Assembly: GCF_040361195.1 (NCBI RefSeq)
Contig: NZ_APNE01000010.1
Direction: 5' to 3' (one strand)
From: Salinisphaera hydrothermalis
GTDB lineage: Bacteria > Pseudomonadota > Gammaproteobacteria > Nevskiales > Salinisphaeraceae
Length of the DNA: 64,000 bases
Under the pieces are notes generated by a model that saw only the letters and a program-made list of their open reading frames with translations, was not told the DNA's origin and did not search any database. The stretch's first letter is position 1, and every line of letters begins with the position of its first letter. Below are positions 1 to 7,631 of the stretch, piece by piece. Both the position numbers and the translations under genes were made by a program.

Positions 1-245
<245 letters not shown>

Positions 246-349
246 TGCCTCGCCTTTCGCCGTTGGGCCTGCGTATACCAACCGAAACGCGCACGACCTG
301 GGTCGGCGTCCCGGCAACCGAAACGCGGGCGATGCACACCCGCTAGATT

Positions 350-424
350 TGGAGCCCATGACCGGAGTTGAACCGGTGACCTCATCCTTACCAAGGATGT
401 GCTCTACCTCTGAGCTACATGGGC
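350..424 (-). tRNA. thrT: tRNA-Thr (GGU anticodon)
   Basis: Complete cloverleaf on the minus strand: acceptor GCCCATG pairs with CATGGGC, TTC arm GTTCAACTC, anticodon loop TTGGTAA giving GGU, and an encoded CCA end. It lies directly upstream of tuf, as thrT does in the E. coli tufB operon. Confidence 0.96.
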
Positions 425-460
425 TAAGCAAATTGTCACCCAGGGCGCCGCATTGCGACC

Positions 461-534
461 TGGAGCGGGCGACCGGAATCGAACCGGCATCATCAGCTTG
501 GAAGGCTGAGGTTCTACCGTTGAACTACGCCCGC
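461..534 (-). tRNA. glyT: tRNA-Gly (UCC anticodon)
   Basis: Complete cloverleaf with acceptor GCGGGCG / CGCCCGC, D arm TAGTTCAACGGTAGA, anticodon loop CTTCCAA (UCC), T arm GGTTCGATTCC and encoded CCA. Second tRNA of the tufB-type operon. Confidence 0.96.
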
Positions 535-691
535 ATGCTCAACGCCGACAAACTCTCGCCAATCGCCGCTCGCAATGCAAGCCCGACGATTCGGCGTTGG
601 CTCGATCCGATGCAATCGAAGCCGACAGAGCCGGCTTCGATGCTGAAAGCGCCGAAACCGCAACGCGGATCCGGAGCCCAAATTGTGCGTC

Positions 692-776
692 TGGTGGAGG
701 GAGGAGGATTCGAACCTCCGAAGGCTGAGCCGACAGATTTACAGTCTGTTCCCTTTGACCGCTTGGGTATCCCTCC
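692..776 (-). tRNA. tyrU: tRNA-Tyr (GUA anticodon)
   Basis: An 85-nt class II tRNA: acceptor GGAGGGA / TCCCTCC, anticodon loop CTGTAAA giving GUA, long variable arm, T arm GGTTCGAATCC and encoded CCA. It is the first gene after a consensus-like promoter at 790-818, so it now heads the tyrU-glyT-thrT-tuf unit. Confidence 0.96.
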
Positions 777-789
777 ACGCGAGCCGCGC

Positions 790-818
790 ATTGTTGTGAA
801 TCCGGGAGCGCTTGTCAA
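790..818 (-). promoter_or_regulatory. Sigma-70 promoter of the tRNA-Tyr / tuf operon
   Basis: Minus strand -35 TTGACA (818-813) and -10 AACAAT (795-790) with a 17-bp spacer. The first tRNA base is 13 bp beyond the -10, and the stretch between is GCGCGGCTCGCG, the GC-rich discriminator typical of stringently controlled stable-RNA promoters. Stringent control is an inference. Confidence 0.85.
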
Positions 819-916
819 CCATCGATTTCATCGACGCCCGCACGGCGAGCGCGGCGACCCCGCGAACGCGCGACGGGCGCTGAACACGCCCGCACGCTGC
901 GTCGATCCGGGCCCGG

Positions 917-1885
917 CTAGTAGTAGATGTTAAGTGTCCAGTCCCGCCATGGCGGATAAAAGAATGGCTGGGGATCTCGCGCCCACTCGGCGGTGATGAA
1001 CTCGACCGGGGTTTTCCCTTTCAAGGTTTTGAGTTTTTTGGCGTAATTGTAAGCCGCCAGAAACGTCTGTAAGTGGCTCTGCAGTTGTTCGAGATCGGCA
1101 TAGTGATAGCGTTTGATGGTGGCGGCCTTGAGCGTCTGATTCATGCGCTCGACCTGGCCGTTGGTCCACGGATGATTCGGTCGGGTCAGCCGGTGCTCGA
1201 TGCCATGCGCTACACAACGCTGATCGAAGCGTGAGCGACGATTCAGCGGCTTGTTCGGATCGCGATAACGCGCCGAGTCGGTGAATTGAATGCCGTTGTC
1301 CGTTAACACCGTATGGATGCGATACGGCAATACCTCGATCACATGATCCAGAAAAGCAGCGGCTGTCCGGCGATTGGCCTGGGACTCAAGGCGCGCGACG
1401 ACGAACTTCGACGTGCGATCGATGGCCACAAACAGATGATGCCGGCCTTGTTCGGTGCGGACCTCGGCAATGTCGATGTGCACAGTGCCGATGGGATAGG
1501 CCTTGAACGACTTTTTAGGCCTCGTGCCGGCGTCGGGATCGGGCAGGCGCGAGATGCCGTGGCGCTGAAACAGCCGATGCAGACTGGAACGGCTTAGATG
1601 CGGAATGCTGTCTTGCAGGGCATACAGACAATCGTCCAGCGGCAGTTGGGTGTGTCGACGAAAGATCAGGCAGGCGGCTTCTTCCTCGCGCGACAACGAG
1701 GTCCAGCGGGGCTGCTTCGGCCCCATCGGGCGATCCTCGACCTGCGCCCTGTGGCGCCATTTCAGCACGGTTTTCACGTTGATGCCGTATTGCCGTGCGA
1801 GCTGCGAGGCCGAAGCTGTCGATCGCTGTATTGCTGCTCGCGTGGCGTGCGTGGTCGTGGCGCGTCCGTGAAGTATTTGGCCCAT
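917..1885 (-). CDS. IS481-family transposase
   Basis: DDE transposase of 322 residues that mobilises the surrounding insertion sequence. The N-terminus MGQILHGRATTTHATRAAIQ and the following helix-turn-helix (ASQLARQYGINVKTVLKWRHR) are typical of IS481 transposases, and the length matches the family. The rve catalytic core shows the three acidic residues in HIDIAEV, LTDNGIQF and NGQVERMN, so it looks intact. The stop codon at 917-919 lies about 10 bp outside the best candidate terminal inverted repeat (928), so the last residues may come from flanking DNA. It sits between the permease gene and tRNA-Tyr. Confidence 0.93.
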   Translation of the reverse strand: MGQILHGRATTTHATRAAIQRSTASASQLARQYGINVKTVLKWRHRAQVEDRPMGPKQPRWTSLSREEEAACLIFRRHTQLPLDDCLYALQDSIPHLSRSSLHRLFQRHGISRLPDPDAGTRPKKSFKAYPIGTVHIDIAEVRTEQGRHHLFVAIDRTSKFVVARLESQANRRTAAAFLDHVIEVLPYRIHTVLTDNGIQFTDSARYRDPNKPLNRRSRFDQRCVAHGIEHRLTRPNHPWTNGQVERMNQTLKAATIKRYHYADLEQLQSHLQTFLAAYNYAKKLKTLKGKTPVEFITAEWARDPQPFFYPPWRDWTLNIYY

Positions 1886-1928
1886 AAGATCGCTTTGAAC
1901 TCCGGCGTTAATGTTGCACCACTATACA
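928..1928 (-). mobile_element. IS481-type insertion sequence, approximate ends
   Basis: About 1.0 kb containing a single transposase gene. Candidate termini read inward TGTTAAGTG from 928 and TGTATAGTG from 1928 (7 of 9 identical, with the TGT...ACA ends usual for the family). I see no convincing target-site duplication, so the exact ends are uncertain by some 10-20 bp and the insertion may be old. Confidence 0.6.
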
Positions 1929-2015
1929 GCGGGACCAAACATGCGGTTCGTACCGGCCTGACGTAACCGCCGTCGCACCCATCAAGACACAACGGCCTGG
2001 TACGCCTCGACGCAG

Positions 2016-3635
2016 CTACGGCAGCGACGGCGCGTTTTCACCGGCATCATCCTCTTTCAGGATCTTCTCGATCGCCCGCTCGGTCTCCGCCGGCGACAGA
2101 GTCGTCTTGTAGGCAATCCAGAGCACCACCATGCTCCAAATGGCGCTCAATACCAGTTCGGGCACGAACGGCAACACACCGAGACCGCCCCCGATACCGC
2201 CCAGTGCCGAGAGCACCCACATGCCGCCGAACCACGGCAAGAGCCAGGAGATATAGCGCCAGCCAAACTCTTCGGCCGGCATGCGCGCGACCCAGTGGTA
2301 GTACAAGGCATAGATCACGAAGCCGACGCCGATCAGGATGAACAGCACGGTGTTGGTGTAGAAACCCGCCCAGTAGATGATCCAGTTACTCAGGATGAAC
2401 GTAATCGGCGCGAGCACATTAGCGCCGGCGAGCTTGAACGGCCGCTCGGCGTTCGGCGCATTACGCCGCAGGCACAACAACACCACCGGACCGATGCCGT
2501 AGGTCAATACCGTGATCGAGGTGATGTATTCCACCATCTTCTGCCAGGCCGGGAACGGCAGCAGAAACAGACAGCCGACGATCCACATCACCAGCACGCC
2601 CATCCACGGGACGCCCTGCGAGCTCAGCTTGGCGAGACCCTTGGGCCCGGTATCGAGCTGGCCGTTGGCCATCAGGATGCGCGAACCACCGGTGAGGTAA
2701 ATCAGGCCCGTCCCGCCCGGCGACACATAGGCGTCGATATACAGAATTGCGGCCAGCCAGGTCATGCCCAATCCAGCGGCCAGACCCGCGAACGGGCCCA
2801 GGTCACCGGCAAACGACAACGTCGACCAGCCACCGGACAGCTGGCTCGGCGCCAGCGCCATGATGAAGGCGATCTGCAGGCCGACATAGACCACACTGGC
2901 GAGTACCACCGAGCCGATGACGGCGAACGGCATGTTGCGGTGCGGATTGCTGCTTTCGCCAGCCAGCTCGATGGCGGTACGGAAACCGAGAAAGCTGAAC
3001 ACAATGCCGGCCGCGGGCAGCGCGGTGAAGATGCCGGACATCTTATAGGTGCCGGGAGCGGCGTGCATGTTCTCCGGATGCCAGGCAACCACGATCAGCC
3101 CGACTACCGTCGCCAGCGGCACGAAGATCTTCCACCAGGTAATGGCCGAATTCAGCTGCAGCAACTTGCGAATCGCCAGCAGGTTGAGCAGCGCAAATAT
3201 CCCCAGCAGCACCACCGATACGAAGAAACCAACGACCGTCAGTACGCCGCTGCTGGGATTGACCAGAAACGGCAAATAGTTATTGGCGTACGTGACGACC
3301 GCTTCGGCCTCGACCGCCGGCACGGCGACATAAGCCAGGAAGAGCATCCAGCTCCAGATCCGACCAAGCCCGTCGCCGTGGCTGGCATGACTGATATGCA
3401 CAAGCGCGCCACTGCGCGGAAACATGGTCGCCAGTTCGGCGAAACAGAACGCCAGCATCATGATGATGACAGCGCCGATGACCCAGCTAAGGATGCTCCA
3501 GGGCCCGGCCAGCTTGGCCGCATGGTAGGCACCGAACAGCCATCCCGAACCGATCATGCTGGTCGTACTGGCAAACAGCAGCCCGATGGGTCCGGCGTGT
3601 CGCTTCAGCGACCCACCCGATTGAGACGAGGCCAT
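2016..3635 (-). CDS. APC-superfamily amino acid permease
   Basis: Inner-membrane secondary transporter, 539 residues, with about 12-14 hydrophobic segments. The first segment has the APC signature GLLFASTTSMIGSGWLFGAY, where the GSG break binds the substrate alpha-amino and carboxyl groups in relatives. The overall type resembles aspartate/glutamate-proton symporters such as B. subtilis YveA (AspP), but the substrate cannot be read from sequence. The ATG at 3635 follows AAGGGGGAA; the frame stays open further upstream, but that stretch (rich in Arg and Ser) does not look coding. It lies alone between tRNA-Thr(UGU) and the IS, in a place that is empty in the E. coli operon, so it was probably acquired there. 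Confidence 0.88.
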   Translation of the reverse strand: MASSQSGGSLKRHAGPIGLLFASTTSMIGSGWLFGAYHAAKLAGPWSILSWVIGAVIIMMLAFCFAELATMFPRSGALVHISHASHGDGLGRIWSWMLFLAYVAVPAVEAEAVVTYANNYLPFLVNPSSGVLTVVGFFVSVVLLGIFALLNLLAIRKLLQLNSAITWWKIFVPLATVVGLIVVAWHPENMHAAPGTYKMSGIFTALPAAGIVFSFLGFRTAIELAGESSNPHRNMPFAVIGSVVLASVVYVGLQIAFIMALAPSQLSGGWSTLSFAGDLGPFAGLAAGLGMTWLAAILYIDAYVSPGGTGLIYLTGGSRILMANGQLDTGPKGLAKLSSQGVPWMGVLVMWIVGCLFLLPFPAWQKMVEYITSITVLTYGIGPVVLLCLRRNAPNAERPFKLAGANVLAPITFILSNWIIYWAGFYTNTVLFILIGVGFVIYALYYHWVARMPAEEFGWRYISWLLPWFGGMWVLSALGGIGGGLGVLPFVPELVLSAIWSMVVLWIAYKTTLSPAETERAIEKILKEDDAGENAPSLP

Positions 3636-3864
3636 GATGTGTTCCCCCTTTTTTGAATCTACGTGTGTTGGTTCAGACATCGAATCAGCGCTCGTCGAAC
3701 GGACGACGACGCGTCGGCGGACCGCCGATTGGGTATGGGCTCGCGAAAATCGCGCCAACCCGATCGAAACTCGACCGCCACGCACGCATCGCCTGTCACG
3801 ACAACGCATCCCTGATGGAACGGGACCGGAGCGGGAACGCACGCGGCCCTCGTAACTCTCGAAT

Positions 3865-3898
3865 AATGCACTATAAGTGCGCATTACACGAGTGTGAC
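3865..3898 (-). promoter_or_regulatory. Candidate permease promoter with overlapping palindrome
   Basis: Minus strand GTCACA (3898-3893), 17-bp spacer, TATAGT (3875-3870). The -10 sits inside the inverted repeat GCACT-ATA-AGTGC, which extends imperfectly over 3865-3885, so a repressor could cover the -10. The -35 match is only moderate. Confidence 0.4.
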
Positions 3899-3909
3899 AA
3901 ACAAGGAGA

Positions 3910-3985
3910 TGGAGCCCGCGACCGGAGTCGAACCGATGACCTGCTGTTTACAAGACAGCTGCTCTACCAGCTGAGCTACGCGGGC
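3910..3985 (-). tRNA. thrU: tRNA-Thr (UGU anticodon)
   Basis: Complete cloverleaf: acceptor GCCCGCG / CGCGGGC, D arm TAGCTCAGCTGGTAGAGC, anticodon loop CTTGTAA giving UGU, T arm GGTTCGACTCC and encoded CCA. In E. coli thrU(UGU) is the first gene of the same operon as tyrU, glyT, thrT and tufB; here it is 3.1 kb away from tRNA-Tyr. Confidence 0.96.
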
Positions 3986-4142
3986 AAAAAGGCAGGAAGT
4001 GCCTATTGTGACGGCTTGAGACGCGACTGGCTACCCACAACAAGGCGGACCACGGCCCGAGGCCGGAGAACGTGTCCGGAGGGCCGGGTACGCGGTTCGG
4101 CCTAAACTAGTTCTTTGGTCGCATCACGGGATCGGAACGGCT

Positions 4143-5144
4143 TCAGGGCGCCGATAAGCGCAGACTGATGTCTCCGGCGTAGACGGCGCGCCGATGACCG
4201 TCGATGTCGACAAGCAGGCTGCCGTCCTCGGCGATACCACGGGCCGTCGCCGGTGTTCGCCGGTCGTTTTCGATCAGATCCACGGGTTGGCCGGCCACGC
4301 GATCATAGCGCGACCAGCGCGACACGAACGGGGTGAACCCGCCGCGCTCGAACTCGCGCAGCGCCGACAACACGGCATCGAGACAACGCCCGGCCACGCG
4401 GCTGCGGGAGACTGGACGCGGCATATGGTCGATCAGCCGAGTCCAGGGCTGATCGATCGAACTCGCGTCGGTTTTCGGCATGGCAATATTCACGCCGACG
4501 CCCACGATCAGGCGCGCAGCGCCGCCGATCTCGCCTCGGGCTTCGGTGAGAATGCCGCCCACCTTGTCGCGGCCGATCCAAAGATCGTTGGGCCACTTCA
4601 GCCCGATCCCGGCCACCCCCAGATCATCCAGCGCCTCGGCCATCGCGACGCCGACGGCGAGACTAACCGTCGCGACCGGCGCGCGCGGCAAGATCAGGTC
4701 GCGCCCGACTGATAGATACAGATTGGCCGCGAAAGGCGATATCCACGCACGCCCGGCGCGCCCACGCCCCGCCGTCTGACGCTCGGCCAGACAGGCCCGG
4801 GTCGCACCGTCGCGATAGCCGGCCAGTACGTTGTTGGTCGAATCGACGCTCTGGCGCAAAATCACTTGATCGAGCATGTCGCGATGCGCGGGCGACAGTT
4901 CGGCGCGCAGGGCGCCGGCATCAAGCAGGTCGATCGCGCCGGACAAGCGATAGCCCTTGCCGGAGACCGCATACACATCGAGCCCCGCGCGGCGCAGACG
5001 CGCGATACGCGCCGAGATGGCGGATCGCGTGACACCCAGACGCGCCGCCAACGCGGGCCCGGAAACCCAATCGCCGCCAGCCAGTGCCGCGACCAGCGGA
5101 TCCGCGGTTTCGACGTCGTCGCCCCCGGCCGGGACGTTACTCAT
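4143..5144 (-). CDS. birA: Biotin-protein ligase / biotin operon repressor BirA
   Basis: Activates biotin to biotinyl-5'-AMP and attaches it to the carboxyl carrier protein of acetyl-CoA carboxylase; holo-BirA of this two-domain type also represses biotin genes. 333 residues. Residues 28-55 form a winged helix-turn-helix (SGPALAARLGVTRSAISARI), so this is the regulatory type. The catalytic domain has the adenylate loop GRGRAGR at 126-132, KWPNDLW at 183-189, and a C-terminal SH3-like domain. It overlaps the upstream plsY by 4 bp, implying translational coupling. Placement near the tRNA-Thr(UGU) matches E. coli. Confidence 0.96.
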   Translation of the reverse strand: MSNVPAGGDDVETADPLVAALAGGDWVSGPALAARLGVTRSAISARIARLRRAGLDVYAVSGKGYRLSGAIDLLDAGALRAELSPAHRDMLDQVILRQSVDSTNNVLAGYRDGATRACLAERQTAGRGRAGRAWISPFAANLYLSVGRDLILPRAPVATVSLAVGVAMAEALDDLGVAGIGLKWPNDLWIGRDKVGGILTEARGEIGGAARLIVGVGVNIAMPKTDASSIDQPWTRLIDHMPRPVSRSRVAGRCLDAVLSALREFERGGFTPFVSRWSRYDRVAGQPVDLIENDRRTPATARGIAEDGSLLVDIDGHRRAVYAGDISLRLSAP

Positions 5145-5761
5145 CGCCGGCGCCAGATCCGGGCGCGCTCGAACCGATTCTCGTTGCCAGCGCGCATCCG
5201 CGCGATATTGCTGCGATGCGTGTAGATGATGAGCAGGCTCGCCACGATCACGAACACATGCCCGGCGAGTGGCACCGAGGGCACAAAGAAACTAGCGAGG
5301 GCGACGCCGAGCATGCCGAGGATCGTGGCCAGGCCGACGAAGCCCGAGGCCACCAGCACCGCCACCCAGACCGCAGCCCCGAACACCAGCGAGCCCGGCA
5401 GCAACACCGCCAGTACGCCGATACAGGTCGCCGCGCCCTTGCCGCCGCGGAATTCGTAGAACACCGGATAGATATGGCCGAGGATCGCCATGATGCCGCA
5501 GACGAACGGCCACGGCCCCAGCGTATGCAGGAGAATCGGCACGAAGCCCGCCGCCACCGCGCCCTTGACCATGTCGAAGACAAGTACGGCCAGACCGTAG
5601 GCCCGTCCGCCGGCACGCAGAGCGTTGGTCGCCCCGGCGTTACCGCTGCCGCTGGAACGCAGATCGCCTTGATCGAACAACGGCCCGAGCAGCAGGCTGC
5701 CGGACAGCGAACCAATGACGTAGGCCGCGATCACGGCCACGATGATCAAAATCAGATGCAT
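5141..5761 (-). CDS. plsY: Acyl-phosphate:glycerol-3-phosphate acyltransferase PlsY
   Basis: Integral membrane enzyme that transfers an acyl group from acyl-phosphate to glycerol-3-phosphate, the first step of phospholipid synthesis. 206 residues with about five membrane segments. The conserved loops are visible: GSGNAGATN after the first segment and FRGGKGAAT in the middle. The ATG at 5761 (MHLILIIVAV) is chosen because the first transmembrane helix begins there; the open frame upstream encodes an Arg-rich stretch unlike the family. The stop overlaps the birA start (ATGA). Confidence 0.95.
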   Translation of the reverse strand: MHLILIIVAVIAAYVIGSLSGSLLLGPLFDQGDLRSSGSGNAGATNALRAGGRAYGLAVLVFDMVKGAVAAGFVPILLHTLGPWPFVCGIMAILGHIYPVFYEFRGGKGAATCIGVLAVLLPGSLVFGAAVWVAVLVASGFVGLATILGMLGVALASFFVPSVPLAGHVFVIVASLLIIYTHRSNIARMRAGNENRFERARIWRRR

Positions 5762-5765
5762 GGGA

Positions 5766-7631
5766 TCACCCCAGATTCGTGTTCTGCGACACGTCGCTTT
5801 TCTCCCCGGCGGCGCGGCGGCCGTAAAGCCGGTCGATCTCGCGAGCATAACAGCGCGCCACGCGGCGGCGGCGAATCTTGTCCGTGCCCGAGATCAGGCC
5901 ATTGTCCTCGGTCCAGCGATCGGTGGTCACGGCCACTCGCCGGATCTGGGCGTGGGCCGGGAAACCGGTGGTGAGTTTCGACAAGCGATCGATGAAGTAA
6001 TTCTCCAGCCGGGAGCTGTGCAGGCTCGCCGCCACCCCCGGATCGAGCCCGAGCCGTCGCATGATCGGCACCAGCCGATGCGCCGGACAGCTCACCACGG
6101 CCGCCAGCACCGGCCTCGCCTCGCCGACCACGATCGCGCGGGCGATCAACGGGTCCAGCCGTAGCGTCTCCTCGATCGGCTCGGGCGAGGCTTTCTCGCC
6201 CGACGTCATGACGATGACCTCTTTCATGCGGCCGGTGAGATAAAGCCGCTTCTTGTCCAGACGACTGACCTTGTCGCCGGTGTGTAGCCAGCCGCCCGCA
6301 GCCAGCACGCGCGCCGTGGCCTCGTCGTCGTTCCAGTAGCCGCGCATCACACCGGGCGAGCGCACCAGCAGCTCGTTGTCCGGGCCGATCTTGGTGGCCA
6401 CACCGTCGATGACCAGCCCGACGCTGTCGAGTTCGTTGTCGTCGGCCCGATTGACGCTGACCACCGGGCCGGCCTCGGTGAGACCGTAGCCCTGCAAAAT
6501 CGGCAGTCCCAACCCGACCAGCGTGCGCGCGACCGGGTACGGCAGCGCCGCCGCGCCGGATACGGCCAGCTGCATCTGAGCACCGAACAGGCGCAGACAA
6601 CGTCGCGCGACGAAATAACGCAGCGCCGGCCAGAGCAAGTGCGAGGGATGAAACCGGGCCCGCCCCTGTTCGCGTTCGAACACCGCCTCGCCGATGTTGA
6701 TGGTCGTTACGATCAGCCGGCGCACCCACCGAGGGCGGCGTGCCATCCAACGCGTCAGCTCGACATAGAAGCGTTCGTATACACGCGGTACGCCGATGAG
6801 CGTGGTCACGGGTTCACGCGCCAACGTCAGCCCCAGAAACCGTGGATGACGACAGAACACGATGCGCGCGCCGACGATCATCGCCCGATAGGCATCGACC
6901 ACGCGCTCATAGCTGTGGGCCAGCGGCACGTAGGACAATGCGCATTCCGAGGCCACCGCCGGCAGCGCATCCGCCACGCTCTGGGCGTTGAACAACAGAT
7001 TGGCATGGGTGAGCATCGCGCCGCGCGCCCGGCCCTGTGAGCCGGAGGTATAGATCAGGCTGGCCAGATCGTCCGGGGCCGGTGGTTCGACGCGCGGATC
7101 GGGGCTATCACGCACGGCCGCTAGCGCATCGTCGGCGGATCGCAGGCGGGCATCGCCGGCGTGCTCGCCGGTAAACACGAACGCGTGGATCAATGCCTCG
7201 CAGGGATGCTGCTCGAAGATGCGCCGTACCCAGCGCGACTTCACCGCCACGATCACCCGGGCACCGCTATCGGATACCAGATGCGCGTTGCTCGCCGGCG
7301 TATCGGCACAGAACAAACCCACCGTCACCGCGCCCAGACTCATCGCGGCCTGATCCACGCACAGCCACTCCGGCGAGTTGCGCAGCATGATGGCCACCCG
7401 ATCACCGCGGCTAACGCCGTGCGCATGCAGCACGCGGCGCCAGGCGGCCACGCGTTCAGCGGTCTGGCGCCACGTCAGGTTGCGCCACACATGCGTGCGC
7501 GGCGAATAGAACCGATAAGCGATCGCCTCCGGCGAAGCCGCCACGCGTGCGTCGAACATCTCGCACAGCGTGGTCGGGCGGGCCCGATCCAGCCAGTGCG
7601 GCGGCCGCGCCTTAGTGGTCGCCACGCTCAC
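5766..7631 (-). CDS. AMP-dependent acyl-CoA synthetase / ligase, long-chain type
   Basis: ANL-superfamily enzyme expected to activate a fatty acid as acyl-AMP and then acyl-CoA. About 621 residues from a GTG at 7631; the start is uncertain (another GTG at 7625) and overlaps the end of the M61 peptidase gene. Visible motifs: P-loop YTSGSQGRARG at about 194-204, YGLTEAGP, LHTGD, the hinge LTGRMKE and a C-terminal TDKIRRR with a candidate catalytic lysine. The P-loop departs from the usual YTSGTTGxPKG in having no proline or lysine. It ends 4 bp before the plsY start, so ligase, plsY and birA may be cotranscribed, consistent with a lipid role. Confidence 0.85.
   Translation of the reverse strand: MSVATTKARPPHWLDRARPTTLCEMFDARVAASPEAIAYRFYSPRTHVWRNLTWRQTAERVAAWRRVLHAHGVSRGDRVAIMLRNSPEWLCVDQAAMSLGAVTVGLFCADTPASNAHLVSDSGARVIVAVKSRWVRRIFEQHPCEALIHAFVFTGEHAGDARLRSADDALAAVRDSPDPRVEPPAPDDLASLIYTSGSQGRARGAMLTHANLLFNAQSVADALPAVASECALSYVPLAHSYERVVDAYRAMIVGARIVFCRHPRFLGLTLAREPVTTLIGVPRVYERFYVELTRWMARRPRWVRRLIVTTINIGEAVFEREQGRARFHPSHLLWPALRYFVARRCLRLFGAQMQLAVSGAAALPYPVARTLVGLGLPILQGYGLTEAGPVVSVNRADDNELDSVGLVIDGVATKIGPDNELLVRSPGVMRGYWNDDEATARVLAAGGWLHTGDKVSRLDKKRLYLTGRMKEVIVMTSGEKASPEPIEETLRLDPLIARAIVVGEARPVLAAVVSCPAHRLVPIMRRLGLDPGVAASLHSSRLENYFIDRLSKLTTGFPAHAQIRRVAVTTDRWTEDNGLISGTDKIRRRRVARCYAREIDRLYGRRAAGEKSDVSQNTNLG

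Noticed and set aside
917..1992. Additional IS genes or a prophage around the transposase
   Set aside because: Other frames in this interval are shadows of the single transposase; there is no integrase, att site or phage gene.
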